Below, piece after piece: positions 11,395 through 23,540 of a stretch of 64,000 nucleotides of DNA. Source of the DNA: Ascaphus truei (Eukaryota > Chordata > Amphibia > Anura > Ascaphidae). Numbering within the stretch: position 1 is the first letter of the stretch; each line of letters opens with the position of its first letter. Below the pieces are notes generated by a model, which did no database searches, had not been told where the DNA came from, and saw only the letters and a list, made by a program, of their open reading frames with translations. The stretch covers positions 69,057,425-69,121,424 of the forward strand of contig CM071573.1 in the NCBI GenBank assembly GCA_036426205.1. Reading direction: 5' to 3'. The position numbers and the translations under genes were made by a program.

Positions 11395-12440
11395 CTCCTG
11401 GTGACATTTTGTGTGTGTATTTTTAAAAGGTTGGAAGCGGGGGGTCTGCAGAGCTGAACCTCGTTGATTTCAGCTCCTGGGACCCCCTGCTTCCTGAGAT
11501 ACTTACCTCTGTAGGGTGTGCCGGTAGCAACTCTGCAGGTTTAAATGTCCTGGGCACGCTGGCCAATAGAAAGCTGCAAGAGATGACATCACAGCTTCCT
11601 ATTGGCACATGTGATGCGGGAGCTTTAACTCCGCCATTTCTATAGCCCCGCCCAGCCTACCCTACAGAGGTAAGTATCTTTGGAGGCAGAGGGTCCCCAG
11701 AGCTGAAATTAAGGCTGTGCTTATAGTGCCGGCGACGCGACCGATGACGCCACCCATCGCCATCGCCATTGCCATTGCGATAGTTGCACTTCAAGTTTAG
11801 GCGACGTCGCTGGCTGCAAGGCCGTGACATTTGAAAGGGGGAAGGCAGAGGGACGGAGAAGCTCTCTGATTGGCCACAAGGAGAGACCGTCGCTGAAAAA
11901 ATCAAATAACAGTGACTACCAGATTTTTGGTAGCGCTGTCGCTTGGTCGCACTGTCGCGTGCACTATAAGCGCCAGCGACAATGCATTTGTTTTGACGCG
12001 ACACCCCAACACAGACCACCCCTCTGGAGACCCCTGCTTCAATCCTATGAATTTTTTTTTTTTTTTAAACAGCAGGATTGCCCTTTAAATTGCTGTGCGA
12101 CCGGTAGGAACCCTGTCTGGGTTCACAATATAGCGGTTTAAAAGTTCTGCATCCTGCGGGCAAGTAGGAAGCCACAACGTCATCCATTGTGTCTTCCTAT
12201 TGGCCTACATGCGCAGAGATCCTGGCACCCCAACAGAGATAAGTATCTCGGGAAGCAGGGGGTGCCCAGAGCTGAAATCCACGCAGTTCTGATCCGCAGA
12301 CCCCCTGCCTCAAACCTATTAAGAAAAGGGGGGGAAAACACACCCAAAAACGTGTTGCCAGAAGTGTTCCTTGCAGCCGTCCTGGCAGTTTGCACATTTT
12401 GTTTTTTAATAGCTGGGGACACCCTATCTCCCTATTGCTG
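11395..12440. mobile_element. Nested TTAA-family MITEs with an inserted GC-rich MITE
   Basis: 11,395-11,715 and 12,020-12,430 carry the arms GGGACCCCCTGCTTCCTGAG, GCCAATAGAAAGCTG and AAGTATCTCGGGAAGCAGGG seen intact at 57,353-57,763. Between them, 11,716-12,004 is a PIF-like MITE: left end AGGCTGTGCTTATAGTGCCG, with CACTATAAGCGCCAGCGAC towards the right. Its right terminus is missing relative to 24,295-24,508. The order implies sequential insertion and truncation. Confidence 0.6.
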
Positions 12441-12569
12441 AGCAAGTTTGTCCAACATAATGGCCACGGGGACAGCGTTCGTTCCGGCGGCCAATAGAAG
12501 GTTGCATCTCAGTTGCAGCTCATTTTGGGAACCCCTGAGCCCCCACAAAAATATACATGTACATAAGTG

Positions 12570-13000
12570 TCAAAAAGGAGTGCTACTGAGCGTGACGGAT
12601 GCATAAAACAAAGAACAAAAAAGCCCAAAGCCACTTCCAATATGACAAAAATACACAGTAAAATACTTATATATTCTCTTGAAAAAGGGTCATTTTGTTT
12701 AAACCTTTGGCCAAAGTGTCATAAGCCTGTGAGCCACATCAAGGCAGACCCTGCTCACAGCTCCTAACACTAACCAGATAAAATACTAATACACCTACAG
12801 TATACTAGGATTACAATTCTCATTTACCTCTATTAGGAGGGAGAAGGACCAACATTGGATCCATATCCAGTAAAATGAAAGAGACCTGCTAACTAGGGCA
12901 GTGGGGAGGGGTGAGCTTGACACCTGGGAGGGGCCAATTTGGGAATCCTGCATCTTACTCCCAAAAAGCTGTTTAAAGGGGTAATCCCTCATTGGACCAA
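12570..13000 (+). repeat. Dispersed repeat family R (copy 1)
   Basis: CCTTTGGCCAAAGTGTCATA AGCCTG near 12,702-12,728, and the following ~130 bp (ACCTCTATTAGGAGGG near 12,826), align by eye with 37,310-37,440, which is interrupted by the LTR at 35,968. Non-coding as far as can be seen. No family name is assigned. Confidence 0.5.
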
Positions 13001-13533
13001 TTCCAACGTGCATGTGTAAGGAGAATTGTGTTTTTGTCGTTTTATTTTCAAGCAGCACAAGACAGAAAAATGGGAAGTCATTTAAAACACATATTTCTAG
13101 TCATAAAACAGGGCATGGGAATAGGGGGGTCATTTTTCCATTCACCCTCTGTCGGAAAGAACTTCATAAAGTTTCCAAGCCTGTGCTTTTCTAGGGAATA
13201 TGTTTTCATCAATGTTAAATAAAGAGATTGTCTGCACTTTTTGTGGCACGGGCAACACTGTGGCTGGTTCGGCCGCTCCGATCTCATAACTAATCCCTCG
13301 CTGGGTTTAGAATTTAAGGTATAGAAGAGCCTTGTGTCCTGGGGTATCTATGCCGCACAGAATCCTTTTAGGAAATCCATCTCTTTGTTCCCCAGACAGT
13401 GGTATTGTTCATGTATGCCAAGTTAATCCGTGGAGTCTGGAAGACTTTTCATAGAAACTTTATCATGTGTGATGGCCACATTAGAGTTAATATACTGTAC
13501 TGTTTGAGATGCTCAACATTACAAAATCCCCAT

Positions 13534-15756
13534 TGTAACGGTGAAGGGATAACCAGGCCATAAATAAAGGTATTATGCCCAGCTGGTTACCTCTGAGCCC
13601 CGTTTCAGGTTTAAGAGTGTCAGCTCTTCAACCTGGGTATTGTAGCTGCAATGAATGTAATTGTATGGCAATAAAGAATTTATGTGTGTTTTACCTTTCC
13701 GGGAGTGCTACCCAGCGGAGATTCTCAGGCTATGAGTTTCAAGCGGGGGTTTGCGGTAAAAGTGTTGTCAGATTGTGTATAGGTAGCAGGGGTCCAGAGT
13801 TGCTGGCTACCCCAAAAATGTATTCTCCGGGAATCAGGTCATATTCCCAGGGACATATAGACACATCAGTCTGGTCAAAATCCTCCCTTGAAAACAGTTA
13901 CGCGACTCACCGTCAGGTTTCCCTGCTTCAGCACAGACCAGAAAGGTAAATCGGAGCATAGGGATTTGTGTATCTCAGTTACAGTCAAGGGTCCCTAGGT
14001 TGGTAAGGGGTCCCTACTATATGCCCAGGTACCCCAGAATCAGTATAGAGATTCTGGGGGGTTTCTTCAACTATATATTAAAGCTGCAGTTCAAGCAATA
14101 TCCTGCATGTGTGTTTTTTTTTAATAAATCAGTTCTGTAGTAAGAAAAAATACTTTTAGCATTTCTGTTTTAAAAAAACAACTTTGAAAGACCAATTTTC
14201 TTGTATTCTATTTATAAAAGCATGCTTGTTGCTATAGCAACCATTTACATTCCCCATATTTAAAGATGTCGCCAAACTTTGCCGATCAATAGACGGAGAA
14301 CTAATTGACCGGCAGCTATGCAGTTCTTTAGGTAAGTAGAGATTGCCCAAATGAAACTATTGAAGTAAAAAAAAAAAACCTAAAAAAAAAAAACCTAAGC
14401 TTGCACTGCAGCTTTAAGTTGCGAGAGGTTTTATGAAACGTAAGTCCGAGTTTCAGTATAGAAAAGAGATACAGCCCTGGGAGTTTGCCTAAGCGTTTTT
14501 TGGTTCTAAAGAAAATTAGGTTTCCTTAAGGGAAGGAGCTACAGCTTTGGGATTGTAGCTAAGCATCTTTTCATTTCACTTCAGGACTTAGAAGAAAAAT
14601 GGGAAATATTTTTTATGTTTCATAAAATGATTAATAGCCAATGTGGCTATAATGTTTTTTTTTATTGTCTAACTCAGGTTTACAGTGTATGAGGGATATG
14701 GCTAGTGGGAATAAAAATATATAGTCCCATTCTACGCCTCATAGCCCAAAAGACTTAGACAAAGTAAATAGTATAAAAGTATATTTTTATTAAACTGCAA
14801 TGTTTATAAATGCTTTATACTTATAAGCTGGGACTTTCAAAGATGGTTCTCGGAGGGGGGCTAGTGGGCTACCAATTTGTGGTGCCACTGAGTCTGCCCT
14901 AGGTCCATACTTCAAAGTCACAGATGCTGCCAATGGTGTTAAAGCCATTTGGGCAGGATGGTTAGGTAGAGTACCCTCGTCCGGGAAACAATGCCAGCCA
15001 TCGCGGCCAGCATTTGCCTTCCTAGACTTGGAAGCACCTAACCCAGCGGGTGACTTCTGAATAACAAGTGGCTAGGGTGACAAACTCACGCATGCCCTTG
15101 TTGCATTCAGAACAATCTGCTTGCCCGGCTTTGGAAGACAGGCAGCCCTCTGATTGGCTGGTTGTAAAGTTCCCAAGCTCGGATTGGTTGTAGTATTTCA
15201 TGAATGAATCTGAAATACTAAAAGAAACCCAGCAGCCAATCCGGACCTCAGATTCTAAGCGTCAAAACAGCAGCGGTAAATTCAAAGATGCTCTGCGAGA
15301 GATGTCAGTGAGTCGGCTTCGGAAATTTCAAGGCGAGAATTTTTCTAAGTCCCACTTTTCGGGGGCCAAGTTCTCAGAATACTTCGTAGCAGTCGCGGCT
15401 GGAACTGCAGGCCGAAACGAAACATGCAGGACGTTTGCTACTCGATCCCGGTCAAGGGATTTCAGTACCTATAGAGCGGAAAGAGTGGTGGCGTCAGGAA
15501 CTGCACGCCGATTTCAGGACTTTTCGGGCTTAGTCCAGGTCATCTGAAAGACTTTGTAAAGACTTTATTTTCGGTGCTATTTCAAGTAGGAAAGGTTAGT
15601 TTTGTATCCCAGACCCCCAGTAAGTGTGTTTCCTCTTGTTTATCCATTGTGTGTACGTCTGTTTCTAAGGAATAAAGGACGATTTGTTTTACTTCTTGGT
15701 TTTGCTCAGTGATATGATCCCGGTATAAAGGTGTAAATACCTGGTCTCCCGTGACA
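13534..15756 (+). mobile_element. LTR-like block, TGTAACGG...CCGTGACA family (copy 2)
   Basis: The left end TGTAACGGTGAAGGGATAAC matches the left end at 1,565, and the right end CTGGTCTCCCGTGACA matches 2,925. The flanks CCAT (13,530-13,533) and CCCT (15,757-15,760) could be a 4-bp duplication with one mutation. AATAAA lies near 15,671. A TTAA MITE (14,078-14,417) is nested inside. Without that insert the element is about 1.9 kb. The open frame at 15,200-15,547 has no retroviral or gypsy motif and is treated as chance. Confidence 0.55.
14078..14417. mobile_element. TTAA-flanked MITE (T2/Kolobok-like)
   Basis: The left end TTAAAGCTGCAGTTCAAGC and the inverted right end TTAAAGCTGCAGTGCAAGC are nearly identical, and both include the TTAA target. 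Known amphibian T2-type MITEs begin TTAAAGG and use TTAA targets, so the Kolobok/T2 group is a reasonable guess; piggyBac also uses TTAA. At 340 bp it is non-coding. A remnant of the same end is at 39,427-39,441. Confidence 0.75.
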
Positions 15757-15759
15757 CCC

Positions 15760-16900
15760 TTTCACTTTTCTGTTGCAGAAGGGAAACTTTTACAGGCTTT
15801 CTGTTCTGCGCAGGACCTAATAAACCATGGTTCTTATGAAACCTTTCATTGGTAAATACAAAAGTTTGATACATTCACAGTGTGTGCTTCTATATTCGTC
15901 GCTACAACCGAGTATCCGTCCTCCCCTTTATCTGCTTATTATAGTTGGCAGAAAGGTGATCATAATCTCCAGTCTCTCTACTCTCTCCTGTCCTGTTTGT
16001 GGGGGTTGTAATACCTTCCCAACGAAGACTAGTTATACGACTACTTGGCTTTCGATAAGGACCATCTGCAGAGTTGTTTTCTATAGTAACGTACATTGCA
16101 GCCAAACCTTCACTTATTTACCTTAAAATACCTATTCTAATTTATTATAACGTTTATCGTAAAATGAAATATACGGTTGTTATACAGTTATTCTTCTGTA
16201 TTTCACATTGCTCTCATGCATATATTTGGTGTATGTGTGTATGTATATATACTGTACCTATATGTGTGTGTATATATAGACTTGCTGAAGCATTTATTCC
16301 TAATTGCTGTCATGCTCAGTAATAGTACTCGTTTGGCAATATGAAATGTTCGGTATCACTGAGGTTCCTAATTAGAGCCTCAAAATCTTGGAATTCTGTA
16401 CATCATTGCTGCAGAAACCATGATTTTCCCCAATTCAGAATACCTAATGGGGCATATATGTAGGAATCCTAATTTGTACCAGGATGTGAATAGCTGTGAT
16501 TCAGATGAATCAACATACTGTATGTACAGTCTTATATAGCAACATGGATGGATCTTCATCAGACCTGATACAAACTGAAACATTGGTACAGCACTAAATA
16601 TAACATTTTACTTAATTTCTATTTGGGTATCTAGAGCAGAGATATGCAACATGTGCAGCCCTATACACAGCTATATATATTATATAATATATATATATCT
16701 TATATAGGTATCTATCTATACTCTACCTATCTAGTATATCTCCTGCTTTCTTTATTCTTCTCTCCTAATCCTGCATTTGGAAAAAAAATCAATTCAATAC
16801 CATTTTAATGAGTTTCAATATACTGAGCATACTTTGATTTCTATCGCAGGTTTTAGCACACCTCCCCAGCAGTGCAAGATCTTTGTAACACTTTCGTGTT
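15760..16900. other. No recognisable gene; small TA-rich tracts
   Basis: AT-rich with TA/TG tracts near 16,240-16,275 and 16,670-16,735. CTGATACAAACTGAAACATT near 16,564 is a very weak relative of the cassette and is not counted. Confidence 0.35.
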
Positions 16901-16919
16901 GGTGATAATTTGTTGTCAA

Positions 16920-17125
16920 TGTTTGCAGCAGGACCTTTGTGAGCTGCAAACTGTAACGATAGACCATGTTACCTTAGTAATATAAAGGTACTTTGTAGCT
17001 GCTGAGTTACACTGACTGAAGGATTGATTGAAGCTGTAAGTCAGCCATGACGTGAACCCGGGGAACCAGGATCTTTGCCGATCGATCACAGGAGAATGAA
17101 TCGATCGGCAGCTTAGGTAATTAGT
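16920..17125. mobile_element. Relative of the TTAA MITE at 14,078 (partial)
   Basis: TTGCCGATCGATCACAGGAG ... AATCGATCGGCAGCTTAGG parallels TTGCCGATCAATAGACGGAG ... GACCGGCAGC at 14,279-14,320. The inner GCCGATCGAT/ATCGATCGGC is a dyad. Ends are not resolved. Confidence 0.45.
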
Positions 17126-17252
17126 TTTCATTAAAGTTAAACACATGCTGCATATATTTTTTTTTTAAAAAGTGGGGTAATGCTGCTAAGGGCTGCGCAT
17201 TACATAATACATACATACATGCATACATACACACACACATATATATATACAC

Positions 17253-17492
17253 ACAGTTAGGTCCGGAAATAATTGGACACTGCCACACTTTCCATAATTT
17301 TGGTTCTGTACGCCACCACAATGGATTTGAAATGAAACAACCGAGATGCAATAGAAGTGCAGACTTTCAGCTTTAATTCAAGGGGTTGAACAAAAATATC
17401 GTATGAAACGTTTAGGAATTGCAACCATTTTCATACACAGTCCCCTTATTTCAGGGGCTCAAATGTAATTGGACAAATTAACACAATCATAA
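17253..17492 (+). mobile_element. Tc1/mariner-like terminal fragment
   Basis: CAGTTAGGTCCGGAAATAAT TGGACACTG followed by TTTTGGTTCTGTACGCCACC is the terminal region of a widespread vertebrate Tc1-like transposon family. It ends abruptly near 17,492 against a piece of the TTAA MITE family (AGCAGGGGGTCCCAGGAG). No transposase remains. Confidence 0.65.
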
Positions 17493-17610
17493 GCAGGGGG
17501 TCCCAGGAGTCAAAATTAACGGGGTTCAACTCTGGAGACCCCCTGCTTCAAACCTGTAATAATAAATATATATTGATTTTAAGTTAACCCGTATTGCTGC
17601 TTTAATACCT
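17493..17610. mobile_element. Fragment of the 'GACCCCCTGCTTC' TTAA MITE family
   Basis: GCAGGGGGTCCCAGGAGTC, CAACTCTGGAGACCCCCTGC and the end GTATTGCTGCTTTAA match one arm of the intact element at 57,353-57,763. Confidence 0.65.
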
Positions 17611-18238
17611 TCATGAATCTCAAGAAAAACAGTGGTCCGGTTTGTTGGGACCATTTCCTGCAAGCCTGTGCTTAACTGATGAAAAATAGAGGCAATTATT
17701 CCCATTAACCAGCACATAATTCTGCAGAATTTGCCCAGACCCATGAAACATGGCAGCAGGGGAAAATCATGAAACATTTAGGTAGTCACAATAAGTGCTC
17801 GTTTGCATGTAGTTACCCAGAATCCCCGGTTGCAGTAGAAGCTTTGTATGCGGAGTCATTATGGGTTATGGACCTGTCTGCAACGTGAAGGTGCTCACAA
17901 GTGGTATTTTCATTTAGACAGTGAAAATAAAAGCCAAGAGCAGCAAGCTGGTATTTCACATAACAAACCGTGTGCTGGGATTGCAGTGGTCAAGTTTAGT
18001 TCAATACCTCTCTCTCCTTGTGTTGCAGCGTAAACACTACAATTTATTAGGTGCTAATACTGTCTGTCACCAGCAACAATGTTGTGATCTTTAATAACAT
18101 GAAATGAACAGGACAGGTGTTTTTACTAAGCTTCCCTATGACCTGCTGGGAATATGTGACTGATACATGGATGTTAGCCCAAGTAGAAGCTTCAGGTCCA
18201 TTTTTAACATTAGTTTTACCATTTCCTTTTAATAACTG

Positions 18239-18522
18239 GTGCTGGAACCCGGGCACCATGTGCTGGAACCCGGGCACCATGTGCTGGAACCCGGGCACCA
18301 TGTGCTGGAACCCGGACACCATGTGCTGGAACCCGGACACCATGTGCTGGAACCCGGGCACCACGTGCTGGAACCCGGACACCACGTGCTGGAACCCGGG
18401 CACCACGTGCTGGAACCCGGGCACCACGTGCTGGAACCCGGGCACCACGTGCTGGAACCCGGGCACCACGTGCTGGAACCCGGGCACCACGTGCTGGAAC
18501 CCGGGCACCACGTGCTGGAACA
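18239..18522. repeat. 21-bp minisatellite, about 14 units
   Basis: The unit is TGCTGGAACCCGGGCACCAYG. The 21-bp period is a multiple of three with no stop codon in several frames, so long open frames run through on both strands; they are not evidence of a gene. Proximal junctions read CACCATG (5) and distal ones CACCACG (8). Units 4, 5 and 7 carry GGACACC in place of GGGCACC. Each distal unit creates the E-box CACGTG. Confidence 0.95.
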
Positions 18523-18599
18523 TGGGAAAAGCCACAGCTTGCGCAATCAATGCTGATTTTGCTGCCATGGCCGAAAGATTTTCCGGGACTAGCGTTTTG

Positions 18600-19200
18600 A
18601 CCAGGCCTCCCCCCTGTGTTGGCGACCTTGCAAGCCCCCCCCCTTCATACCTCCTTGCGAGCCACCTCCTCTATTTCCCCCCTCTCCTCATGTATTTCTC
18701 TCACTCCACCCCCCTTCCCGATGTCACTTAATTACCCCCTCTCACTCAATCCCGCTTCCTAAATCCCTCTATCACACTTATTCCCCTCTCCCCCCCTGGT
18801 CACACACGCACTTTCCTCCCCCTCTCCCCCACACACAATCCTTCCGATACCCATACAATTCCCCCCCTCCCCCCACACACACAATAATTACCCACCCACA
18901 ATACCCACAGCCAAAATGCAATACCCCTCATCACACCCAAAATGCAATACCCCTCTTCCCAAACCCAAAATGCAATACCCCCCCTTTCACACACACAATT
19001 CAATACCCCTCCTCCCACACATAATGCAATATCCCCCTCCCACAAAATGCAATAACCCCCTCCCACAAAATGTAATAACCCCCCCCCACACACACACAAT
19101 ACAATACCCCTTCCCACACAATGCAATACCTCTCCCTCCCACACCATGCAAACCTCCCCTTCCCACACAATGCAATAGCCCCCATCCTGCACCACACACA
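18600..19200. repeat. Degenerate C-rich tandem repeat (CACAATGCAATACCCCT-like)
   Basis: From about 18,830 the motif AATGCAATACCCC recurs with CACACA linkers of variable length. Upstream is CCCCTCTC-rich low-complexity sequence. Open frames on the opposite strand are by-products of the repeat. Confidence 0.8.
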
Positions 19201-19202
19201 CC

Positions 19203-19285
19203 CATAGGGTTGCCAAGTGGCCTCTCCAAAAATACTGGACACAATTGTGAAAGGTGGTGCACGCTCAAGAAAAGTGGGGTGGAAT
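19203..19285. mobile_element. hAT MITE fragment (relative of 5,502-5,878)
   Basis: AGGGTTGCCAAGTGGCCTCT and AAAAATACTGGACACAATTG match the left end of the element at 5,502. The other terminus is missing. Confidence 0.65.
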
Positions 19286-19539
19286 GTTATTTATAAATGA
19301 TCTGACCTATACGCAATTTTTTCAACATTTTACTCCGTGTGTGCCAATTTGCACTTTCATATCCTTTTTTTACAAATAGAATATGACATGGTGGAAATTG
19401 GTGCATACTTGGAGTGAAATTTACGGTCAGATAATTTATTAATAACATACCTGCAGTTATACGGGCCCATGGCGAGCAATACTGATTTCAATGCTCCTCT
19501 CCCACAAAGTCCAAGATTGTTGCACCTCTCTTCATTCTC

Positions 19540-19715
19540 TCACACCCCTCCCCTCATCCTCTCTCACACTCCCCTCCCCTGATCCTCTCACCCTCCACTC
19601 ATCCTCTCACCCTCCCCTCATCCTCTCACCCTCTCCTCATCCTCTCTCACCCTCCCCTCCCCTGATCCTCTCACTCATCCTCTCTCACCCTCCCCTCATC
19701 CTCTCACCCAGCTTC
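19540..19715. repeat. CTCATCCTCTCACCCTCCC tandem repeat
   Basis: Imperfect head-to-tail repeats of CTCATCCTCTCACCCTCC, pyrimidine-only on this strand. Confidence 0.85.
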
Positions 19716-19719
19716 TGGT

Positions 19720-19970
19720 GCACCCCAGTGAAAGAGAGGGAGGTCCGGCGGCAGAGGCCCGGCACCGACGGGAGAGGCAGGCCAGCAGCAGCTGGGAAGA
19801 GCCAGGGCCCGGCGGCTGTGGGGTGGTCCGCCAACCGGGCGCAGGAGTTGGGCCCAACCTCTTGCCAAACCCAACTCCAGCGCCGGCCGACCATGCCCCC
19901 CTGCAGCCACCGGGCCCGGGACACGTGTCCCGGCTCTCCCCCCCTTGTCGGCGGCCGTGCTCACCAACAT
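19720..19970. repeat. GC-rich dispersed repeat with 16-bp palindrome
   Basis: Contains CGGGACACGTGTCCCG, a perfect 16-bp palindrome (about 19,917-19,932), then GCTCTCCCCCCCTTGTCGG. Related sequence is at 1,500-1,550 (GGACACTTGTCCCGGCTCTC) and 4,045-4,105. Open frames here overlap on both strands and carry no domain. Confidence 0.5.
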
Positions 19971-20269
19971 AGATGAGTGTAGCACCGCAGTTGGAGAATA
20001 CAGTGCTCTGATCAACCTTAATTTATCTCATTTTTCTAAGCCTGACATAATGTAGGATGGAGTTAAGCAGATTGTCAATAAGTGATATGATCATTGCAGA
20101 GAGCAGGATGTTTTGCTGCTGTTCGTGAAACATGTGGGTGTGAGGAGATAAAGATTCTGTGCAGTTCTCTTCCAACCCAATTACAACATCCCTTCCAGGA
20201 TGGGCTTAATAACAGGCTTGTTTTCTTTTGTGTTCTGTAGCTCAGTTAGTTCTGGCAGCCTGTTCTGAG

Positions 20270-20345
20270 AGATGCAGCACATGGATCACGGTAATCTATT
20301 CAAATGGATCACGGTAATCTATTCACATGGATCCCGGTAATCTGC
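20270..20345. repeat. Short tandem repeat, 3 units of ATGGATCACGGTAATCTATTCA
   Basis: Three imperfect copies of ATGGATCMCGGTAATCTRYT with a period of about 25 bp. Confidence 0.85.
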
Positions 20346-20349
20346 TTGT

Positions 20350-22215
20350 CAGCAGCAGGTAAGCTTTTGTCTGTAAATGGAAATTCTGTTTTTTTAACAA
20401 GTGATTTATGCTGCTGCTGAAATCTAACCAAACCCTCTTCTTACACATGAAACCGCATCTATGTAATGCATAGCCAAGAATGCCTTATAAAATGGGATTC
20501 TGCTTTTCGGCATTTAGTTTTTCCTTTAATATTGTTTTTTGTTTTATTTTTTTCTAGTTTCCAATGTTTTAATTTTATTTAAAAAAAAAATGTGTCTATC
20601 AGAGATAACAATTATAATGAATTTGGGGTTTATCAATGCACTTTTTTTAGTTTCCGTACGCCCCCGTGATACCTTATTTTCCTACCTGTGGCTGGGCTGC
20701 TAGAAGAATGGGGATTTAATAGGAAATAATGCTTCATTTTTTTATTGCTTTTACCTGAAAGTGCAAGATAATCATTTTTTTTTTTAGTGTTTTCCAGTTA
20801 AAACGTAAAACTGGAGTCCTTACTTATAAACCATAATAAATATTTGAAAGGGCTGACAGGTCATTGTCACTAATCACTGATAATGACTATTAGTCACTGT
20901 TAATTACGGTTATTTCCCGCCATATTGCAATCTGTAAAACGAATTCCTTTAACAATTCCCATCGTCTGCCGCAGAGATTCCGACTTATTCGTGTGAACAT
21001 ATAATATCACCGTTATTACAAGTTCCCCTCATCTCATAAACACCATCATTCTTCATTCCACTGAAATGTCTATGCTTTATTACGTTCCAAAAAGTGGTCT
21101 CTGAAGGCATCCTAAAAAAGCAGCTCCATCTGCCGAGACCACCTTTTTGAGGATGTTGGTGAACGACTGGGTTTCCTAGTATAAACACCCAGTGATCCCA
21201 CGTTTAGTGGGGTCTGCATCCTACTGAGACCATTTTGGAGCGTAATTGGTACAAAAGCACCATTTTCCTGGTACTTTCAATATATCATGGTATTTGCTCC
21301 AATTTTGTGCCCATGTGTTTGCAGGTTGTGATTTGGGGAGTATCAAAAGGAGGAGTTGGGAAGGAGTTACATGAAGCACAAATTATAATGAGAAATGTTA
21401 AATACCGCGCTTAAGTGCGTCACTTTTTCTCTATTGTTTAAAAAACAAAATCTGCCAGATCTGAGGTGCAGTAAATCTGCACCACATGTAGGAAACTGCC
21501 GCAACAAACTTGGTACATATGAGCACCTTCGAGCACAAAATGGTGCAGTGCATCCCCAAACTCTTGTGCGTTCATGCCTAGACCCTAGAGATGTTTAATG
21601 ATTTTTAAAAAGGGACTTTGCTCTGTTCCAAGATGGCCACTTGACAGCTTCCTGTCTGTGTACAGGAAGTGGCCTGAACTGCAGCAAATTGCTGCTACAA
21701 AGTTACACACAAACATTGCCCTGACATCTGCTGCTTCTCCACCAATTATACTTCATAAGCTTTGATTTACACAAGCAGTCACAGGACCGGTAACATCAAA
21801 ATGTAGAATCTTACATTGAAGAGAATTAAAATACTTAGAAATGTATTGAAGTTACAATAAAGTAAAAGCCTCAGGTCAACTTATGTCTTCTACTCCCTGT
21901 GTAAGATTTGATTGTTTAATGTTAGCTTTGCAAATGTTGTCCCAAAAGCCTAACTGTTAAAACACATTAACAAATATCACATAATGCTCTATTTCATATG
22001 CACTGCTTCAGTTTCAGGGCTCTTAATAATTTAGTAAGGATTATATAGGAGACAATTCAGCACGAGTTCTAGGCTTGTAGAGATTACAACTGAGTTATAA
22101 AGTAACTTTTAGAAAATAACAATGAATTACATTTTTAAAGACGGATCCCCCTTTTTGTGGTACATTTGTTTACCAGAAATTTACAAGGAAAAGCAGAGCT
22201 TCTGATTTCCATTGG
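20350..22215. other. No recognisable gene
   Basis: AT-rich. At 21,632-21,671 GGCCACTT...CTTCCTGT loop ACAGGAAG...TGGCC can form a small hairpin. Nothing else is supported. Confidence 0.35.
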
Positions 22216-22222
22216 TTCATCA

Positions 22223-22274
22223 TCATAATAATAAAAATAATAATAAATAATAATAATAAATTATTATTATCATT
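22223..22274. repeat. (ATA)n microsatellite
   Basis: AATAATAATAAATTATTATTAT type tract with interruptions. Confidence 0.85.
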
Positions 22275-22539
22275 AAATGAAGAGAAGCTAGAAATGATGG
22301 AGCATTCTGTACATAGAAGCCTTCAGCATTGGGAAGCCACTTTATGGAGTGGCAACGTGTCAGTACATTTCTCCTCAAGGGAGCTCCAGGTGTTGAGAAA
22401 GAAGTAGTTTGACTCAGAGGACTCCTCTCCTGTTTTGCAATACGCTGCAGGACGTTCTGGCAGCAAACGGGGTTTAAGAGCCTGTCCAAAACGGGAAAAG
22501 TATTGGACGATTTCAGTAAAACGTGATCAGAGTTTATTT

Positions 22540-22625
22540 CATTATTTATAAAATGTTTTACCAGGAAGTAATACATTGAGAGATACCTCTCGTTTTCAAG
22601 CACATCCTGAATTAAAAAGGTCAAG
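22540..22625 (-). mobile_element. CR1/L2-like LINE 3' end (minus strand)
   Basis: On the minus strand, CTCAATGTATTACTTCCTGG TAAAACATTTTATAAATAAT equals the 3' tail at 38,127-38,175, next to a CR1/L2-like C-terminal coding remnant there. Only the tail is present here. Confidence 0.65.
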
Positions 22626-22649
22626 AAAAGGCATTTTATACGAGACAAT

Positions 22650-23277
22650 ACAGTGACCCAGTCGCTGCTGTAACAAACTGGTTTTTATATTATGTTGGTA
22701 ATTTTTTTTAAAGTTAAATGAAACACCTGTGCATCATTTTCACCCTAGCAATGGTAATCAGCCCTAATGTGGAAGGGGTTTGAAAGGCAATTTCTACCTG
22801 CTAACCTCATGTGACACGACGTTAGTAAGGAATGCATTTCATCCTTGTGTTGGGATTAAAAAGCCATATGCTGAAATGTTCATGCATGTATGAACATATG
22901 CGCTGTTAGAAACACAGACAGCAGACAGTGTCTGGGAGGAAGAAAAGAGACTGTCCCCAGCTTGCTCTGCTCAGGGGGCCCAGACTATAGAGTCAATGCA
23001 TATTTACTTTGTATAGGCAGATCTCTGATTTCCAAACCATGCAGAAGAGGCTTTTGCATGGTTGGTAAGAAAGGAGGTGAGCGGGTATCTTCTGCTCCAT
23101 TTGAAGCAACATGGAAGGCTTGACTGCCTTAAACTCATTTTACACAAAATAAAAATTTAAACACAGAAGTATATATTTGAAATGCAGTGTTCACATCGTG
23201 ATACATTGATTAGAATAACAATGCATTATAGTAAGAGTTGGCTGTAATGGAAAAAAAAAAAAAAACATTTTAATTGG
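22650..23277. other. No recognisable gene
   Basis: No repeat or exon recognised. An A-run lies at 23,251-23,266. Confidence 0.35.
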
Positions 23278-23540
23278 GCATCGTGTGTGCTGAATCCCAC
23301 ACTGGGCGATGGATGCACTAAGACAGAAGTGGCCAACTCCAATGCTCAAGGGCCACCAACAGGCCAGGTACTAGGGATATCCCTGCTTCAGCACAGCTGG
23401 CTCAATCAGCGGTTTAGTCATTCTGCGCTGAAGCAGGGATATCCCTAATACCTGGCCTGTTGGTTGCTCTTGAGGACTGGAGTAAGCCATTCTTATGTTA
23501 GTGCATCAATCACCCAGTGTGGACGTTGAGCATATCACTG
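23278..23540. mobile_element. Long palindromic MITE, family P with outer arms (copy 4)
   Basis: The inner part is the family P hairpin (GGGATATCCCTGCTTCAGC / GCTGAAGCAGGGATATCCC). The dyad extends outwards: CCCACACTGGGCGATGGATGC at the left matches the inverse of CACCCAGTGTGG and GTGCATCAATCA at the right. Arms total about 120 nt each. Either the family has longer ends than the other copies show, or it inserted into the centre of a second palindrome. Confidence 0.7.

Noticed and set aside
15200..15547. 115-codon plus-strand frame in the LTR-like block
   Set aside because: Serine/arginine-rich but without any gag or other domain; more likely chance in a non-coding LTR.
16560..16600. CTGATACAAACTGAAACATTGG as a cassette
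   Set aside because: No stem II pairing and spacing too short.
18117..18731. Open frames of 105-204 codons on both strands over 18.1-18.7 kb
   Set aside because: They are produced by a stop-free 21-bp tandem repeat whose period is a multiple of three; no start context, domain or splice evidence.
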